From Dietzia natronolimnaea (GTDB lineage: Bacteria; Actinomycetota; Actinomycetes; Mycobacteriales; Mycobacteriaceae), in contig NZ_NTGA01000021.1 in assembly GCF_002289575.1 (NCBI RefSeq), positions 1 through 64,000 of the forward strand: 64,000 nt of DNA, in the 5' to 3' direction. Position 1 is the stretch's first letter; every line of letters starts with the position of its first letter. This document shows positions 16,661 to 25,037 of the stretch, piece by piece. The notes beneath the pieces were generated by a model. That model ran no database searches and had not been told where the DNA came from. It saw only the letters and a list, made by a program, of their open reading frames with translations. A program made the translations under genes and the position numbers.

Positions 16661-17893
16661 TCAGGTGGTGTAGTCGGCGTTGATCGAGATGTACTCGCGG
16701 GAGAGGTCGCAGCCGTAGACCGTGCAGGCGCCGTCCGCGACTCCCCCCTCCACGCCGCCGCCCTCGACACCCAGGTCGACCGCGATGGTGACCTCGTCGG
16801 CCCGCATGATCTCGGTGAGCCGCTCGAGCTCGGCGTCACCGGGGAACGCGGGGTAGGTCTCGAGGTCGCCGAAGACGATGCGCACCCGCTCCGGGTCGAT
16901 GTCCGTGTCGTCCTGGCACTTGCCGATCGCCATGGCGACGCGACCCCAGTTGGGATCCGCCCCGTGGACGGCGGTCTTGACCAGGGGAGAGTTGAGGATC
17001 GTCTTTGCCACGCGCTTGGCCTGGGCGCGGTCCCGGGCGCCGGTGACCTTCACGGTGAGGAGCTTGGTGGCGCCCTCGCCGTCCCGGGCCAGCTGGAGGG
17101 TGAGGTCCAGGCACACGGCTTCCAGGGCTCGTCGGAGCTCCACGTCGTCCACCGGACCGGCCACACCACTGGCGAGCGCGATGGCGGTGTCCGAGGTCGA
17201 GGTGTCGGTGTCGACGGACAGACAGTTGAACGTGGCGTCCACCGCGCCCCTGAACGCGGTGTCCAGCGCTCCGGGCGTCACGGCGGCGTCGGTGAAGACC
17301 ACGGCGATCATCGTCGCCATGTCCGGCTCGACCATCCCGACCCCCTTGGCGATGCCCACGACCCGGGCGGTGCCACCCGTCGTCGTCGTCATGTCCGCTG
17401 TCGCGGTCTTGGGGCGGGTGTCGGTCGTCATCATCGCGCCGGCCAGAGCGACCGCGTCGGCGTCGAACGCGGCGCCGGCCACCGAGTCGAGATGGGCGCG
17501 CAGGAGCGGCATGGGGTAGCGCCGGCCGATGACCCCGGTGGAGGCGATGAGCATCTCCCCGGGCGCCGCTCCCACCGCCGCGGCCGCGTGCTCGAGCACC
17601 TCGCGCGCGTCGGCCATCCCCTGCTCGCCGGTGGCGACGTTGGCGTTCTTGGCCACCACCACGACGCCGCGCGCCCGGCCGCCGACAGCGTTCTCCCGAC
17701 TGAGGACCACCGAGGGGCCGGCGAAACGGGACCGGGTGAACACCGCGGACGAGGCCGGGGACGGGCCGTCGTTGACGACGACGACGACGTCGTCCCCCTC
17801 CTCGCGGAGCCCCGCAGCCCCGGCGTGCGCGCGGAAGCCCGCGGGCAGGGGGGTCGGTCCGGAGGAAGCGGTGGCGGTGCGGATGGCGTTCAC
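16661..17893 (-). CDS. argJ: ornithine acetyltransferase, OAT2-like ArgJ paralogue
   Basis: 410 aa, GTG start. ArgJ fold with the self-cleavage segment EPDMATMI (Thr as new N-terminal nucleophile) preceded by GIAKGVGMV, plus TTDTRPK and HGADPNWGRVAMAIGKC. ArgJ moves acetyl from N-acetylornithine to glutamate. Several signatures differ from canonical ArgJ: KNANVATG instead of the usual (S/A)GNANAC-type motif, and VDTDTSTSDT instead of VDGDTSTND. These match, from memory, Streptomyces clavuligerus OAT2, the paralogue of the clavulanic-acid cluster. No argC, argB, argD or argF lies nearby. Could serve arginine synthesis or a specialised acetyl transfer. Confidence 0.88.
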   Translation of the reverse strand: MNAIRTATASSGPTPLPAGFRAHAGAAGLREEGDDVVVVVNDGPSPASSAVFTRSRFAGPSVVLSRENAVGGRARGVVVVAKNANVATGEQGMADAREVLEHAAAAVGAAPGEMLIASTGVIGRRYPMPLLRAHLDSVAGAAFDADAVALAGAMMTTDTRPKTATADMTTTTGGTARVVGIAKGVGMVEPDMATMIAVVFTDAAVTPGALDTAFRGAVDATFNCLSVDTDTSTSDTAIALASGVAGPVDDVELRRALEAVCLDLTLQLARDGEGATKLLTVKVTGARDRAQAKRVAKTILNSPLVKTAVHGADPNWGRVAMAIGKCQDDTDIDPERVRIVFGDLETYPAFPGDAELERLTEIMRADEVTIAVDLGVEGGGVEGGVADGACTVYGCDLSREYISINADYTT

Positions 17894-17969
17894 GCCCCCG
17901 AGTCTAGGCCCGTCGACCGGCCCCCGGTCCTCCGGTCGACGGCCGCGTGACCCCCGCCCGGAACAAAAT

Positions 17970-17985
17970 GTGAGACAGCTCTCAC
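17970..17985. promoter_or_regulatory. inverted repeat in the argJ / small-peptide divergent region
   Basis: GTGAGA-CAGC-TCTCAC, perfect 6-bp arms with a 4-nt spacer, 77 nt upstream of argJ's GTG and about 205 nt upstream of the 46-aa peptide gene. Candidate operator for either; the regulator is unknown. The rest of this 297-nt gap holds the peptide gene's 5' leader, with no other gene visible. Confidence 0.35.
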
Positions 17986-18145
17986 CTGAGCACTTTCAGT
18001 CGCCTACTTCCTGTCGCTATGAATGCGGCTTTACCGGACGCGGCACGGCATAACCCCATGTCAGGTGTGGTTCAGCGCCCTCCGTGGGTAACGTCGGGAC
18101 CAGTCGTCCGGATGTACCCACCGAGCGTCCGAACGACGCAGACCA

Positions 18146-18168
18146 CGGCGGTGGAGAGCCCACCGCCG
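18146..18168 (+). promoter_or_regulatory. 5'-leader stem-loop before the 46-aa peptide gene
   Basis: CGGCGGTGG and CCACCGCCG form a perfect 9-bp stem with an AGAGC loop. It ends 8 nt before the AAAGGA ribosome site (18177-18182) of the peptide gene. A hairpin here can stabilise an mRNA 5' end or modulate initiation. Confidence 0.5.
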
Positions 18169-18190
18169 GTACGACGAAAGGATCTCAACC

Positions 18191-18331
18191 ATGATCTCCG
18201 ACTTCATCAATGGCATCGCCACCGGTTCCGCCGCCGTCAACACCGGCTCCGACGCCGCCGACTTCGGCACCGACCTCATCGCCCAGGTCCTCGGGTTCTT
18301 CGGCGGCTTCGTCGAGAACTTCGGCTCCTGA
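18191..18331 (+). CDS. 46-aa acidic amphipathic peptide, PorA/PorH-like candidate
   Basis: ATG with AAAGGA eight nt upstream, 46 codons, TGA. Composition is striking: no Lys, Arg, His, Cys or Trp; five acidic residues (D4, D21, D24, D28, E42); many Gly, Ala, Phe. It begins MISDFINGIA and ends GFFGGFVENFGS. No signal peptide. Small, acidic, leaderless, Gly/Phe-rich peptides of 45-57 residues are the hallmark of the corynebacterial outer-membrane channel subunits PorA and PorH; the resemblance is of type, not proven homology. Monocistronic, with a 5' hairpin and a strong terminator (18394-18420), as expected for an abundant message. Could alternatively be a secreted or toxin-like peptide. Confidence 0.65.
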   Translation: MISDFINGIATGSAAVNTGSDAADFGTDLIAQVLGFFGGFVENFGS

Positions 18332-18393
18332 GTCGACGCGCCTGACGGCGCACCAGCCCGGGCCGGGTTCGGCCTGGCCGGGCACCGCGTGTG

Positions 18394-18422
18394 ACCGGCC
18401 CCGCATCGAGCGGGGCCGGTTT
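18394..18422 (+). terminator. intrinsic terminator of the 46-aa peptide gene
   Basis: ACCGGCCCCG and CGGGGCCGGT make a perfect 10-bp stem with a 7-nt loop, followed by TT. It lies 62 nt after the peptide stop codon and before the SRPBCC gene. Confidence 0.75.
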
Positions 18423-18473
18423 CCGCATTTCGGGCCGGGCCTGTCTCCGCATTCGGGGCGTTACCCTGGTGCC

Positions 18474-18938
18474 ATGCAGCTCGATCTGTCCCGCCACGTC
18501 GCCGCCGGCCCCGACGAGGTCTGGGCCGTGCTCACCGACATCCCCTCCGCGCACCGCACCCTCACCGGGGTCCTCGCGGTCGAGATCCTCACCCCCGGGC
18601 CCTACCGACCGGGGCTGCGGTGGCGGGAGACCCGCAAGATGTTCGGCATCAAGGCCACGGAAGAGATGATGGTCCTCGCCGCCGAGCCCCCGCACTCCAC
18701 CGCGATCGTCTCCGAGAACGGCGGCACCGAGTACAAGACGGTGTTCACCGTGACCCCGGACCCCGACGGCGCCGGATCGACCCTGCGGATGCGGTTCGGC
18801 TCCCACACCGCCCACGCCCCGGCGATCTCGCGGGTCGTGATGGCTCTGATGGGCGGGCTCGCCGAGCGATCGACCCGCAAGACCATGGAACAGGACCTGG
18901 CGGACATCGCCGCCGAGGCCGAGCGTCGCGCCGGCTGA
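18474..18938 (+). CDS. SRPBCC-family (START/polyketide cyclase-like) protein
   Basis: 154 aa. Begins MQLDLSRHVAAGPDEVWAVLTDI, the typical first strand and helix of the SRPBCC helix-grip fold, and ends in the long C-terminal helix (KTMEQDLADIAAEAERRA). Such proteins bind a hydrophobic ligand in a deep cavity or act as cyclases; no catalytic residues can be assigned. Starts 51 nt after the terminator of the peptide gene, so it has its own promoter. Cytoplasmic, function unknown. Confidence 0.82.
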   Translation: MQLDLSRHVAAGPDEVWAVLTDIPSAHRTLTGVLAVEILTPGPYRPGLRWRETRKMFGIKATEEMMVLAAEPPHSTAIVSENGGTEYKTVFTVTPDPDGAGSTLRMRFGSHTAHAPAISRVVMALMGGLAERSTRKTMEQDLADIAAEAERRAG

Positions 18939-18970
18939 GCCGCCTCAGTCGTTCATCCCGGGGCCACCGT

Positions 18971-20101
18971 TCATCCCGGTCGAGTCGTGCCGCGATCCCA
19001 GAGCTCGGCGACCACGTCCGCGGCCGGCCGATCCGCGTAGGCGTCGGCCGCGCGCCAGCCCGAGCCTGCCCACAACGGTGGAACCTCCACGTCACCGCTG
19101 GCGGTGGCGGCCGTGCGCATCGGCCCGGTGAGGACGTGCAGAAGAGGGTAAGCCGGTGGAGCGACCGCGTCGAACTCGGCCACGAACCCGTTGACCAGCG
19201 CACGGGCGTAGCGCCCGGTATAGCTACGCGTCGGCCTCGACTCGGTGAACCGTGGATCGGCCAACGCGGCGCGGTACAGGGCGTTCGTGCCAGCCTCGCG
19301 GGTACGCAGCAGGACCGTCCCCAGTCGGACACCGTCGGCGCCCGCTCCGACGGCTGCCGCGACGTCCTGCGGGGTGGTGATCCCACCCGCGGCGACGAAC
19401 GGGACGTCCGGCAGTTCCGACCGGACGGACCGCACGAGGTCCACCGTCGATACCGAGTCCGGCCGTTCGCCGATGGTGGTGGTCGAGCGGTGCCCGCCCG
19501 CCTGCGCGGACTGTACCGAGAGCCAGTCGGCGCCCGCCTCCACCGCCCTGCGGGCGTCCCGCACGCCCGCGACGGTGACGACGACCGCGGTGCCCACCTC
19601 CTGCAGCGCCTCCACCACGTCGCGACCGGGGATGCCGAAGGTGAACGAGACCACGTCGACCGGGTCGGCGACCAGCGCGGCGAGGGTCGCCTCCTGGTCG
19701 AAGTCGGTGAAGTCCGGGCTCGCGCCGAGCGCGATCCCGAGTTCCTCGGCAACGGGTTCGATCGCGGTCGCGTAGTTCTCGACGGCCCGCGGTCCGCCAG
19801 CGGAGGCGAGGGCCGCGGCGGAGTCGTCCCGCTCCACCAGGAAGACGTTGACGCCGAACGGCGCGTCGGTGACCGCCCGCACGCGGGCGATCTCCGCGCG
19901 CGTACCGGCGGCGTCGAGGTAGCCCGAGCCGAGCATCCCCAGGCCGCCCGCCTCGCCGACCGCGGCGATCAACTCCGGCGTCGTGGGGCCTCCGGCCATG
20001 GGCGCCCCGACGACGGGCCTGCGGAGGTGGGCGGGCAGCAGGCGGCCGCGCCGGTCCAGCCGATCAGGACGGTCGTGGAACCGGGGCGGGCGCTCGCTCA
20101 T
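18971..20101 (-). CDS. nitronate monooxygenase (NMO/2-nitropropane dioxygenase family)
   Basis: 376 aa. FMN-binding TIM barrel: VVGAPMAGGPTTPELIAAVG with GGLGMLG near the N-terminus, FGVNVFL, a QSAQAGGH segment carrying the catalytic-region His, and the phosphate-binding VAAGGITTPQDVAAAVGAGADGV-type motif. Oxidises alkyl nitronates with flavin and O2, detoxifying propionate-3-nitronate-like compounds; some homologues are FMN reductases or ACP-linked enzymes. The ATG overlaps the permease stop (ATGA), so the two genes are co-translated and the permease may bring in a substrate. Confidence 0.88.
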   Translation of the reverse strand: MSERPPRFHDRPDRLDRRGRLLPAHLRRPVVGAPMAGGPTTPELIAAVGEAGGLGMLGSGYLDAAGTRAEIARVRAVTDAPFGVNVFLVERDDSAAALASAGGPRAVENYATAIEPVAEELGIALGASPDFTDFDQEATLAALVADPVDVVSFTFGIPGRDVVEALQEVGTAVVVTVAGVRDARRAVEAGADWLSVQSAQAGGHRSTTTIGERPDSVSTVDLVRSVRSELPDVPFVAAGGITTPQDVAAAVGAGADGVRLGTVLLRTREAGTNALYRAALADPRFTESRPTRSYTGRYARALVNGFVAEFDAVAPPAYPLLHVLTGPMRTAATASGDVEVPPLWAGSGWRAADAYADRPAADVVAELWDRGTTRPG

Positions 20102-21390
20102 GACTGTGACGGTACGCCCGGCGGGATCGCGCGACGGCGGGTGACCGCGTAGACCACTCCCCCGAGCGCGAAGACGGCGAGCCCGGCCACCACCGACTGC
20201 CACGGCAGGCTCCCGGCCACCACCACGCAGCCGAGCGCCCCGAGGACCGGCACCCACGCCGGCAGACGGCGGTGCTCGCGGGGGAGCCGCAGAGCGGCCG
20301 CGTTGGCGATGAGGTAATAGACCAGTACCGCGAACGACGAGAACCCGATCGCCTGGCGCACGTCCGCCACCAGGACGATGCCGGCCACGACCACGCCCAC
20401 GCAGATCTCGGCCACGTACGGCGTCCGCGTGGTCGGGTGCACCGAGGCCAGTCGCGAGGGCAGGTACCGGTCGCGGGCCATGGCCATCGTCGTCCGCGAG
20501 ACCCCGAGGATGCCCCCCAGCAGCGCGCCCAGCGCCGCGATTCCCGCGGCCACCCGCACGATCGGCGCGATCCCGCCGTCACCGATCCGCTGCGCCGCGT
20601 CCAGCACCGGCGCCGGGCCCGCCGCCACGCCCCCCACCCCGAGGATGTGGACCGTCGTGGCCAGGACCACCGCGTAGATGACGATGACCACGGAGATCGC
20701 GATCACCACCGCCCTGGGGATGGTCCGCTCGGGCTCGCGCACCTCCTCGCCCAGGGTGGCGATGCGTGCGTATCCGGCAAAGGCGAAGAAGCAGAACCCG
20801 GCCCCGCCGAGGACCCCGAGCAGCCGTGCGGGCCACGGCTGCTCGTCCACCGACGGCACGGGGAACACCGGGGGCGCCGCGTCGGCCGCCCCCGGCCCGA
20901 TGGCCCAGGCCGCCACCACGAACACCGCGAGGACCGCCACCACGATCGCCACGAGCACCTTGGACGCACCGGCGCTGCGCTGGACCCCGAACACCGACAG
21001 CAGCGTCAGCGCGAGCACCGCGGCGGCCGCCACCACATGGGCGTGCTCCGGCCACACGTAGAGTCCCGCGGTGAGCGCCATCGCCGCGCAGGAGGCGGTC
21101 TTCCCCACCACGAAGCCCCAGCCCGCGAGAAACCCCGGCAACGGCCCGAGGACCTCGCGCCCGTAGACGTAGGTGCCGCCGGCGGCGGGGAACCGGGCGG
21201 CCAACCGGGCCGACGACACGGCGTTGCACACCGCCACCACCGCCGCGACCGCGAGCGCCGCCCACACCAGCGACCCCGCCCGGGCCGCCGCGGGGGCGAA
21301 GGCCACGAAGACCCCCGCGCCGATCATCGCGCCGAGGCCCACCACCACGGCATCGCTCATGCCCAGACGACGGTCGAGTGAGGCTGTCAT
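20098..21390 (-). CDS. APC-family amino acid permease
   Basis: 430 aa, about 12 membrane helices. The N-terminus has VVGLGAMIGAGVFVAFAPAA, the unwound helix-1 G-rich motif of APC transporters (GAMIGAGVF), followed by SARLAARFPAAGGTYVYGRE in helix 3, also characteristic. Imports amino acids or amines by proton symport at the plasma membrane; specificity unknown. Overlaps the nitronate monooxygenase start by 4 bp, so probably one operon read from 21390 leftwards. Divergent from the LpqI-like lipoprotein gene with an 88-nt gap. Confidence 0.88.
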   Translation of the reverse strand: MTASLDRRLGMSDAVVVGLGAMIGAGVFVAFAPAAARAGSLVWAALAVAAVVAVCNAVSSARLAARFPAAGGTYVYGREVLGPLPGFLAGWGFVVGKTASCAAMALTAGLYVWPEHAHVVAAAAVLALTLLSVFGVQRSAGASKVLVAIVVAVLAVFVVAAWAIGPGAADAAPPVFPVPSVDEQPWPARLLGVLGGAGFCFFAFAGYARIATLGEEVREPERTIPRAVVIAISVVIVIYAVVLATTVHILGVGGVAAGPAPVLDAAQRIGDGGIAPIVRVAAGIAALGALLGGILGVSRTTMAMARDRYLPSRLASVHPTTRTPYVAEICVGVVVAGIVLVADVRQAIGFSSFAVLVYYLIANAAALRLPREHRRLPAWVPVLGALGCVVVAGSLPWQSVVAGLAVFALGGVVYAVTRRRAIPPGVPSQS

Positions 21391-21478
21391 TCGGGCATGG
21401 TCGCACCCGCAGTTGGCCGGCGGGTGAATTGACGTCGGGTCCTGCGATCGGCGGCGGCACAGCGGTTACATTCGACAG

Positions 21479-22831
21479 GTGCGTACTCTCCGTCGACTCC
21501 GTGTGGCGGTCGTCGTCCCGGTCGCCGGACTCCTCGCCGGGCTGGCGCTGACCGGCTGCGGCACGGAGGCTTCGGTGAGAACGGAGGGCGCAGTGGGCAC
21601 GGAGGGCGCAGTGGGCACGGAGGGCACGGCGGGGGCCGGCTCCCGGGAGCACCACGCGGCAGCCCGACCGTCCGAGCATTCCGGAACCGCCGCGCCGGCC
21701 TGCGAGTCACCCCTGGACTCACTGAGCCAGCGGGAGCGGATCGCGCAATTGTTCACCGTGGGCGTGAGCTCGATGGCCGACGCCCGGCGGGCGGTCGACG
21801 AGCACAACATCGGGGGGATCTTCCTCGGCGGGGATGTCGTGGGCGAAGTCGTCTCCGGCGACGGTCTGGCGCGCCTTCAGAAGGACTCGGCGCTACCGCT
21901 GCTCGTGTCGATCGACGAGGAGGGCGGTCGCGTGTCCCGCATCGCCCCCTACGCCGGGCCGATGCCGTCCGCCCGCGTCATGGCCGCCACCATGAGCCCC
22001 GAGGAGGTGCGGTCCACGGCGAGGACGCGCGGTGAGTTCCTCCGTGGGATGGGGGTGACCGTGGACTTCGCCCCGTCCGTCGACGTGTCCGACCAACCGG
22101 ACGGGGCGGTGATCGGCGACCGGTCGTTCTCACCCGACCCGGCCCGCGTGGTGAGCTACGCCCGCGCGTTCTCCGCGGGGCTCCTCGACGCCGGGGTGAC
22201 GCCCGTGTTCAAGCACTTTCCCGGACACGGCCGATCGTCCGGGGACAGCCACCACGAAGCGGTGACCGTGCCACCGCTTGACCAACTCGTCCCGCACGAT
22301 CTCCGGCCCTTCTCCGAACTCGCCGAGACCCCCGGCGCAGCGATGATGCTGGGGCACCAGCAGGTGCCGGGCCTCACCGGGGTCGACCGGCCGGCGTCGC
22401 TCTCACCGGCCGCGTATCGACTGCTCCGTGAGGGGCACGGGTACGGCGCCCCTGCCTTCGACGGCCCGATCTTCACCGACGATCTGTCCGGGATGCGCGC
22501 CGTGACCAATGACTTCCCGCTCCCCCGCGCGGTCACCGAATCGCTCATCGCCGGGGCCGATTCACCGCTGTGGATCACCACCGCCGGGCTCCCCGAGGCA
22601 CTCGACGCCGTCGAGCGCGCGCTCGCCGAGGGCACCTTACGGAAGGAAGACCTGGACCTCTCGCTCGCCCGGATGGCGACCCTCCGCGGGATCCCGGGGT
22701 GCCTGAGCGTGCCGGCGACCGGCCGGCTGACGGAGGCGGGAGCTCTCGCCGGCTCCACACCCGGGCTCCCGCCCCGCGCCGACCTCCCCGGATTACCTCA
22801 GTCGCCCGCGCGGCCCGCTCAGCCGGGCTGA
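21479..22831 (+). CDS. GH3 beta-N-acetylglucosaminidase lipoprotein (LpqI/NagZ-like)
   Basis: 450 aa, GTG start. Lipoprotein signal with lipobox LTGC (C27), so it is anchored outside the plasma membrane. A linker follows containing an 18-bp tandem repeat (GAVGTE units, near 21590-21630). GH3 domain: KHFPGHGRSSGDSHHEA (the His/Asp dyad of NagZ-type enzymes) and nucleophile Asp in IFTDDLSGM. Removes N-acetylglucosamine from peptidoglycan fragments; M. tuberculosis LpqI does this in wall recycling. Convergent with tag, with a 13-nt overlap. Confidence 0.9.
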   Translation: MRTLRRLRVAVVVPVAGLLAGLALTGCGTEASVRTEGAVGTEGAVGTEGTAGAGSREHHAAARPSEHSGTAAPACESPLDSLSQRERIAQLFTVGVSSMADARRAVDEHNIGGIFLGGDVVGEVVSGDGLARLQKDSALPLLVSIDEEGGRVSRIAPYAGPMPSARVMAATMSPEEVRSTARTRGEFLRGMGVTVDFAPSVDVSDQPDGAVIGDRSFSPDPARVVSYARAFSAGLLDAGVTPVFKHFPGHGRSSGDSHHEAVTVPPLDQLVPHDLRPFSELAETPGAAMMLGHQQVPGLTGVDRPASLSPAAYRLLREGHGYGAPAFDGPIFTDDLSGMRAVTNDFPLPRAVTESLIAGADSPLWITTAGLPEALDAVERALAEGTLRKEDLDLSLARMATLRGIPGCLSVPATGRLTEAGALAGSTPGLPPRADLPGLPQSPARPAQPG

Positions 22832-23481
22832 CCCCGGCCCCCCGGGGCGATCCCGGGCAGTCCTGCGCTCGACCAGATGCCGGAGGTCCCCCGACGGTGG
22901 GAGCCCACGAGGTGGGTGTCGACGACCCCGATCGCCTCCATCAGCGCGAACACCGTCACCGGACCCACGAAGCTGAACCCCCGCCGCTTGAGCTCCCTGG
23001 CCAGCGCCTCCGACTCCGGTGATCGGCTCGGGACCTCGCTCATCGTCCGGGGCTGCGGGGTGGTCTCCGGCCGGTGCGACCAGATCAACTCGCCCAGACC
23101 CCCCTCGGCCCGGAGGGAGATCACGGCGCGCGCGTTGCCCACGGCCGCGTCGATCTTGCGACGGTTGCGCACGATCCTCTGGTCCGCCATGAGACGGGCC
23201 ACGTCGGGGTCGCCGAACTGCGCGACCGCGTCCGGCGAGAACCCGGCGAACGCCTCCCGGAACGCCGGCCGCTTGCGCAGGATCGTCAGCCAGCTCAGAC
23301 CTGACTGGAACCCCTCCAGGACAAGTCTCTCGAAGAGACCGGCCTCCTCGTGGACCGGCATGCCCCACTCGGTGTCGTAGTACTCCCGCAGCAACGGGTC
23401 CCGCGCCGCCCAGGGAGGCCGCATCAGACCGTCCTCGCACCGCACCGCGCCGCCGTCTTGATCCGTCTGATAGTCGGCCAT
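22819..23481 (-). CDS. tag: DNA-3-methyladenine glycosylase I (Tag family)
   Basis: 220 aa; ATG at 23481 has a GGGGGAG site, preferred over a start 27 nt upstream. HhH-superfamily glycosylase: YYDTEWGMPV near the N-terminus, catalytic Glu in LVLEGFQSGLSW, FVGPVTVFALMEAIG near the C-terminus. Excises 3-methyladenine from alkylated DNA. Relative to E. coli Tag, two of four zinc ligands are altered: His17 is Tyr (YYD for YHD) and the terminal Cys of HVVGC is Ser (HLVGS), so the zinc snap is probably missing. The actinobacterial branch often looks this way. Confidence 0.88.
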   Translation of the reverse strand: MADYQTDQDGGAVRCEDGLMRPPWAARDPLLREYYDTEWGMPVHEEAGLFERLVLEGFQSGLSWLTILRKRPAFREAFAGFSPDAVAQFGDPDVARLMADQRIVRNRRKIDAAVGNARAVISLRAEGGLGELIWSHRPETTPQPRTMSEVPSRSPESEALARELKRRGFSFVGPVTVFALMEAIGVVDTHLVGSHRRGTSGIWSSAGLPGIAPGGRGQPG

Positions 23482-23558
23482 GTCTCCCCCAACAGGTTCG
23501 CGGACCACCCCTCTTGGTGGTCGTCATCACCTTAGGAACTGACTCCGACAGGATCCGG

Positions 23559-24266
23559 TTACGCCAGGATCCCGCTGAGTTGGACGATGCGCACCGTCGC
23601 CAAGAGCACGAGCGCCACGCCCACCACGAGCGTGAGCATCCGACCGGCCACGCGACCGCGGGCGAGGAACCTGTCGATCCTGCGGGTCGCCGCGGCGACA
23701 CCGGACGAGTCGACGCGCGACAACGTGATGATCAGCGCCGTGCTCGGCAGGATCGCGATGACAGCGAAGAACAGGATCTGGAGGAGCTTGGACCACCACG
23801 GCGTCTCGGCGAAGGAGATGAGGACCATGCCCGCCGCGAACGGCGCCGACGTGGCCGACTGGATGACGCCCAGCGAGACGCCGGTGGCCATGATGCCGAA
23901 GCGCTGCAACACGGTCTGGGTGAGCGGGGCCTCGACGCTGTCCTCTTTGGCCTCCGCCGGCCTGCGCAGCCCCAACACGGTGATCACCAGACCGACGACA
24001 CCCATGACCAGCATCGCCCAGAGGTTGTAGAACAGGCTCCGCACGAACTCCTGGTTGTTGCCGATCACCCACACCGACACCAGCGAGAGCAGGACGATGC
24101 CGCAGAACGCCCCGCCGGTGAACCGGGCGGCGCGCGGGGTGAAGCCTCCCCCCCGCCCGGCGGCCGTGAGCCACAGCCCGGCGATCACGGCGAAGGCCAG
24201 GAGGTTGACCGAGTCGACTGCCGCGAATCCCAGCAGGCTGAGGTAATACTGCACGACGGCACACAC
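23559..24266 (-). CDS. six-helix membrane protein, GAP/LysE-like superfamily
   Basis: 235 aa from a GTG that overlaps the previous stop (TAGTG); a second GTG at 24254 is an equally possible start. Six hydrophobic segments: LLGFAAVDSVNLLAFAVIAG, FTGGAFCGIVLLSLVSVWVI, LWAMLVMGVVGLVITVLGL, MVLISF region, ILFFAVIAILPSTALII and LTLVVGVALVLLATV. The pattern resembles GAP (Sap) and LysE-type exporters, but no decisive motif is present. Coupled to the TRIC-family gene upstream. Substrate unknown. Confidence 0.7.
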   Translation of the reverse strand: MCAVVQYYLSLLGFAAVDSVNLLAFAVIAGLWLTAAGRGGGFTPRAARFTGGAFCGIVLLSLVSVWVIGNNQEFVRSLFYNLWAMLVMGVVGLVITVLGLRRPAEAKEDSVEAPLTQTVLQRFGIMATGVSLGVIQSATSAPFAAGMVLISFAETPWWSKLLQILFFAVIAILPSTALIITLSRVDSSGVAAATRRIDRFLARGRVAGRMLTLVVGVALVLLATVRIVQLSGILA

Positions 24267-25027
24267 TACCGGCGGGGGCCCGGTGGGCCATCCCGGTAGT
24301 CGTCGACGTCCTCGTCTCGGCGGAGCTCGTCGTCGTCGCCCCTCATCCGGCCGGGACGGCCGAACACCGGCCGGTCGCGCCGGAGACGGGTGTCGATCCC
24401 CCGCATGCTCCACCCGCGCATCGGGGCCGGGACGCGCCACTGCAGGCGCCACGCGACCATCCGGAACGTGAAGGTGAACGCGGACAACACCGCCGCCGCG
24501 ACCGGGCCCCACGTGTCGGTGGAGACGGCCAGCGCGGTCAGCGCGGCGCCGGTGGCGGCGGGGATGACGTACAGGTCGGAGCCGTTGAACACGGCCGGGA
24601 TCTCGTTGGCCACGACATCGCGGAGCAGGCCCCCGCCGACCGCGGTGACCACCCCGAGCAGGAGCGCGGACGCGACGGGCATGCCGTGGTCGAGCGCCCG
24701 GGCGGTACCGAACGTGCAGAACAGCCCCAGCCCGGCCGCGTCGAAGACGATGATCAACGTCCGGACGCGGTGCAGGTGTGCGCCCATCAGGTACACCACC
24801 GCGGAGGCGACGAACGGCGGCACCAACAGGACCGGCTGGGCCAGGGCCAACGGCGTGACCCCCAGCATCACGTCCCGCATGATGCCCCCGCCGAGCCCGG
24901 CCAGCAGGCCCAGGACCAGGCCACCGGTGATGTCGATGTTCTTGCGTGCGGCCAGCAGGCTGCCGGACAGGGCGAAGAAGAACACCCCCACGAGGTCGAA
25001 CCACAGCAGCAGCGTCGAGGACTCCAC
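24266..25027 (-). CDS. TRIC-type cation channel family protein (UPF0126)
   Basis: 253 aa, GTG start. Two repeats of a three-helix unit, each with a glycine-rich motif: GLLAGLGGGIMRDVMLG and GVVTAVGGGLLRDVVANEIP, the signature of prokaryotic TRIC (YadS/UPF0126) channels, which form homotrimeric monovalent-cation pores. The seventh helix ends near residue 200 and is followed by an Arg/Asp-rich hydrophilic tail of about 55 residues that is not part of the family core. First gene of a probable two-gene unit with the six-helix protein; the GtrA gene ends 11 nt upstream. Confidence 0.88.
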   Translation of the reverse strand: MESSTLLLWFDLVGVFFFALSGSLLAARKNIDITGGLVLGLLAGLGGGIMRDVMLGVTPLALAQPVLLVPPFVASAVVYLMGAHLHRVRTLIIVFDAAGLGLFCTFGTARALDHGMPVASALLLGVVTAVGGGLLRDVVANEIPAVFNGSDLYVIPAATGAALTALAVSTDTWGPVAAAVLSAFTFTFRMVAWRLQWRVPAPMRGWSMRGIDTRLRRDRPVFGRPGRMRGDDDELRRDEDVDDYRDGPPGPRR

Positions 25028-25037
25028 GACCGGGCCC

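Noticed and set aside
18191-18331. Claiming outright that the 46-aa gene is PorA or PorH
   Set aside because: Composition and size fit, but no alignable homology can be shown by eye; reported only as a candidate.
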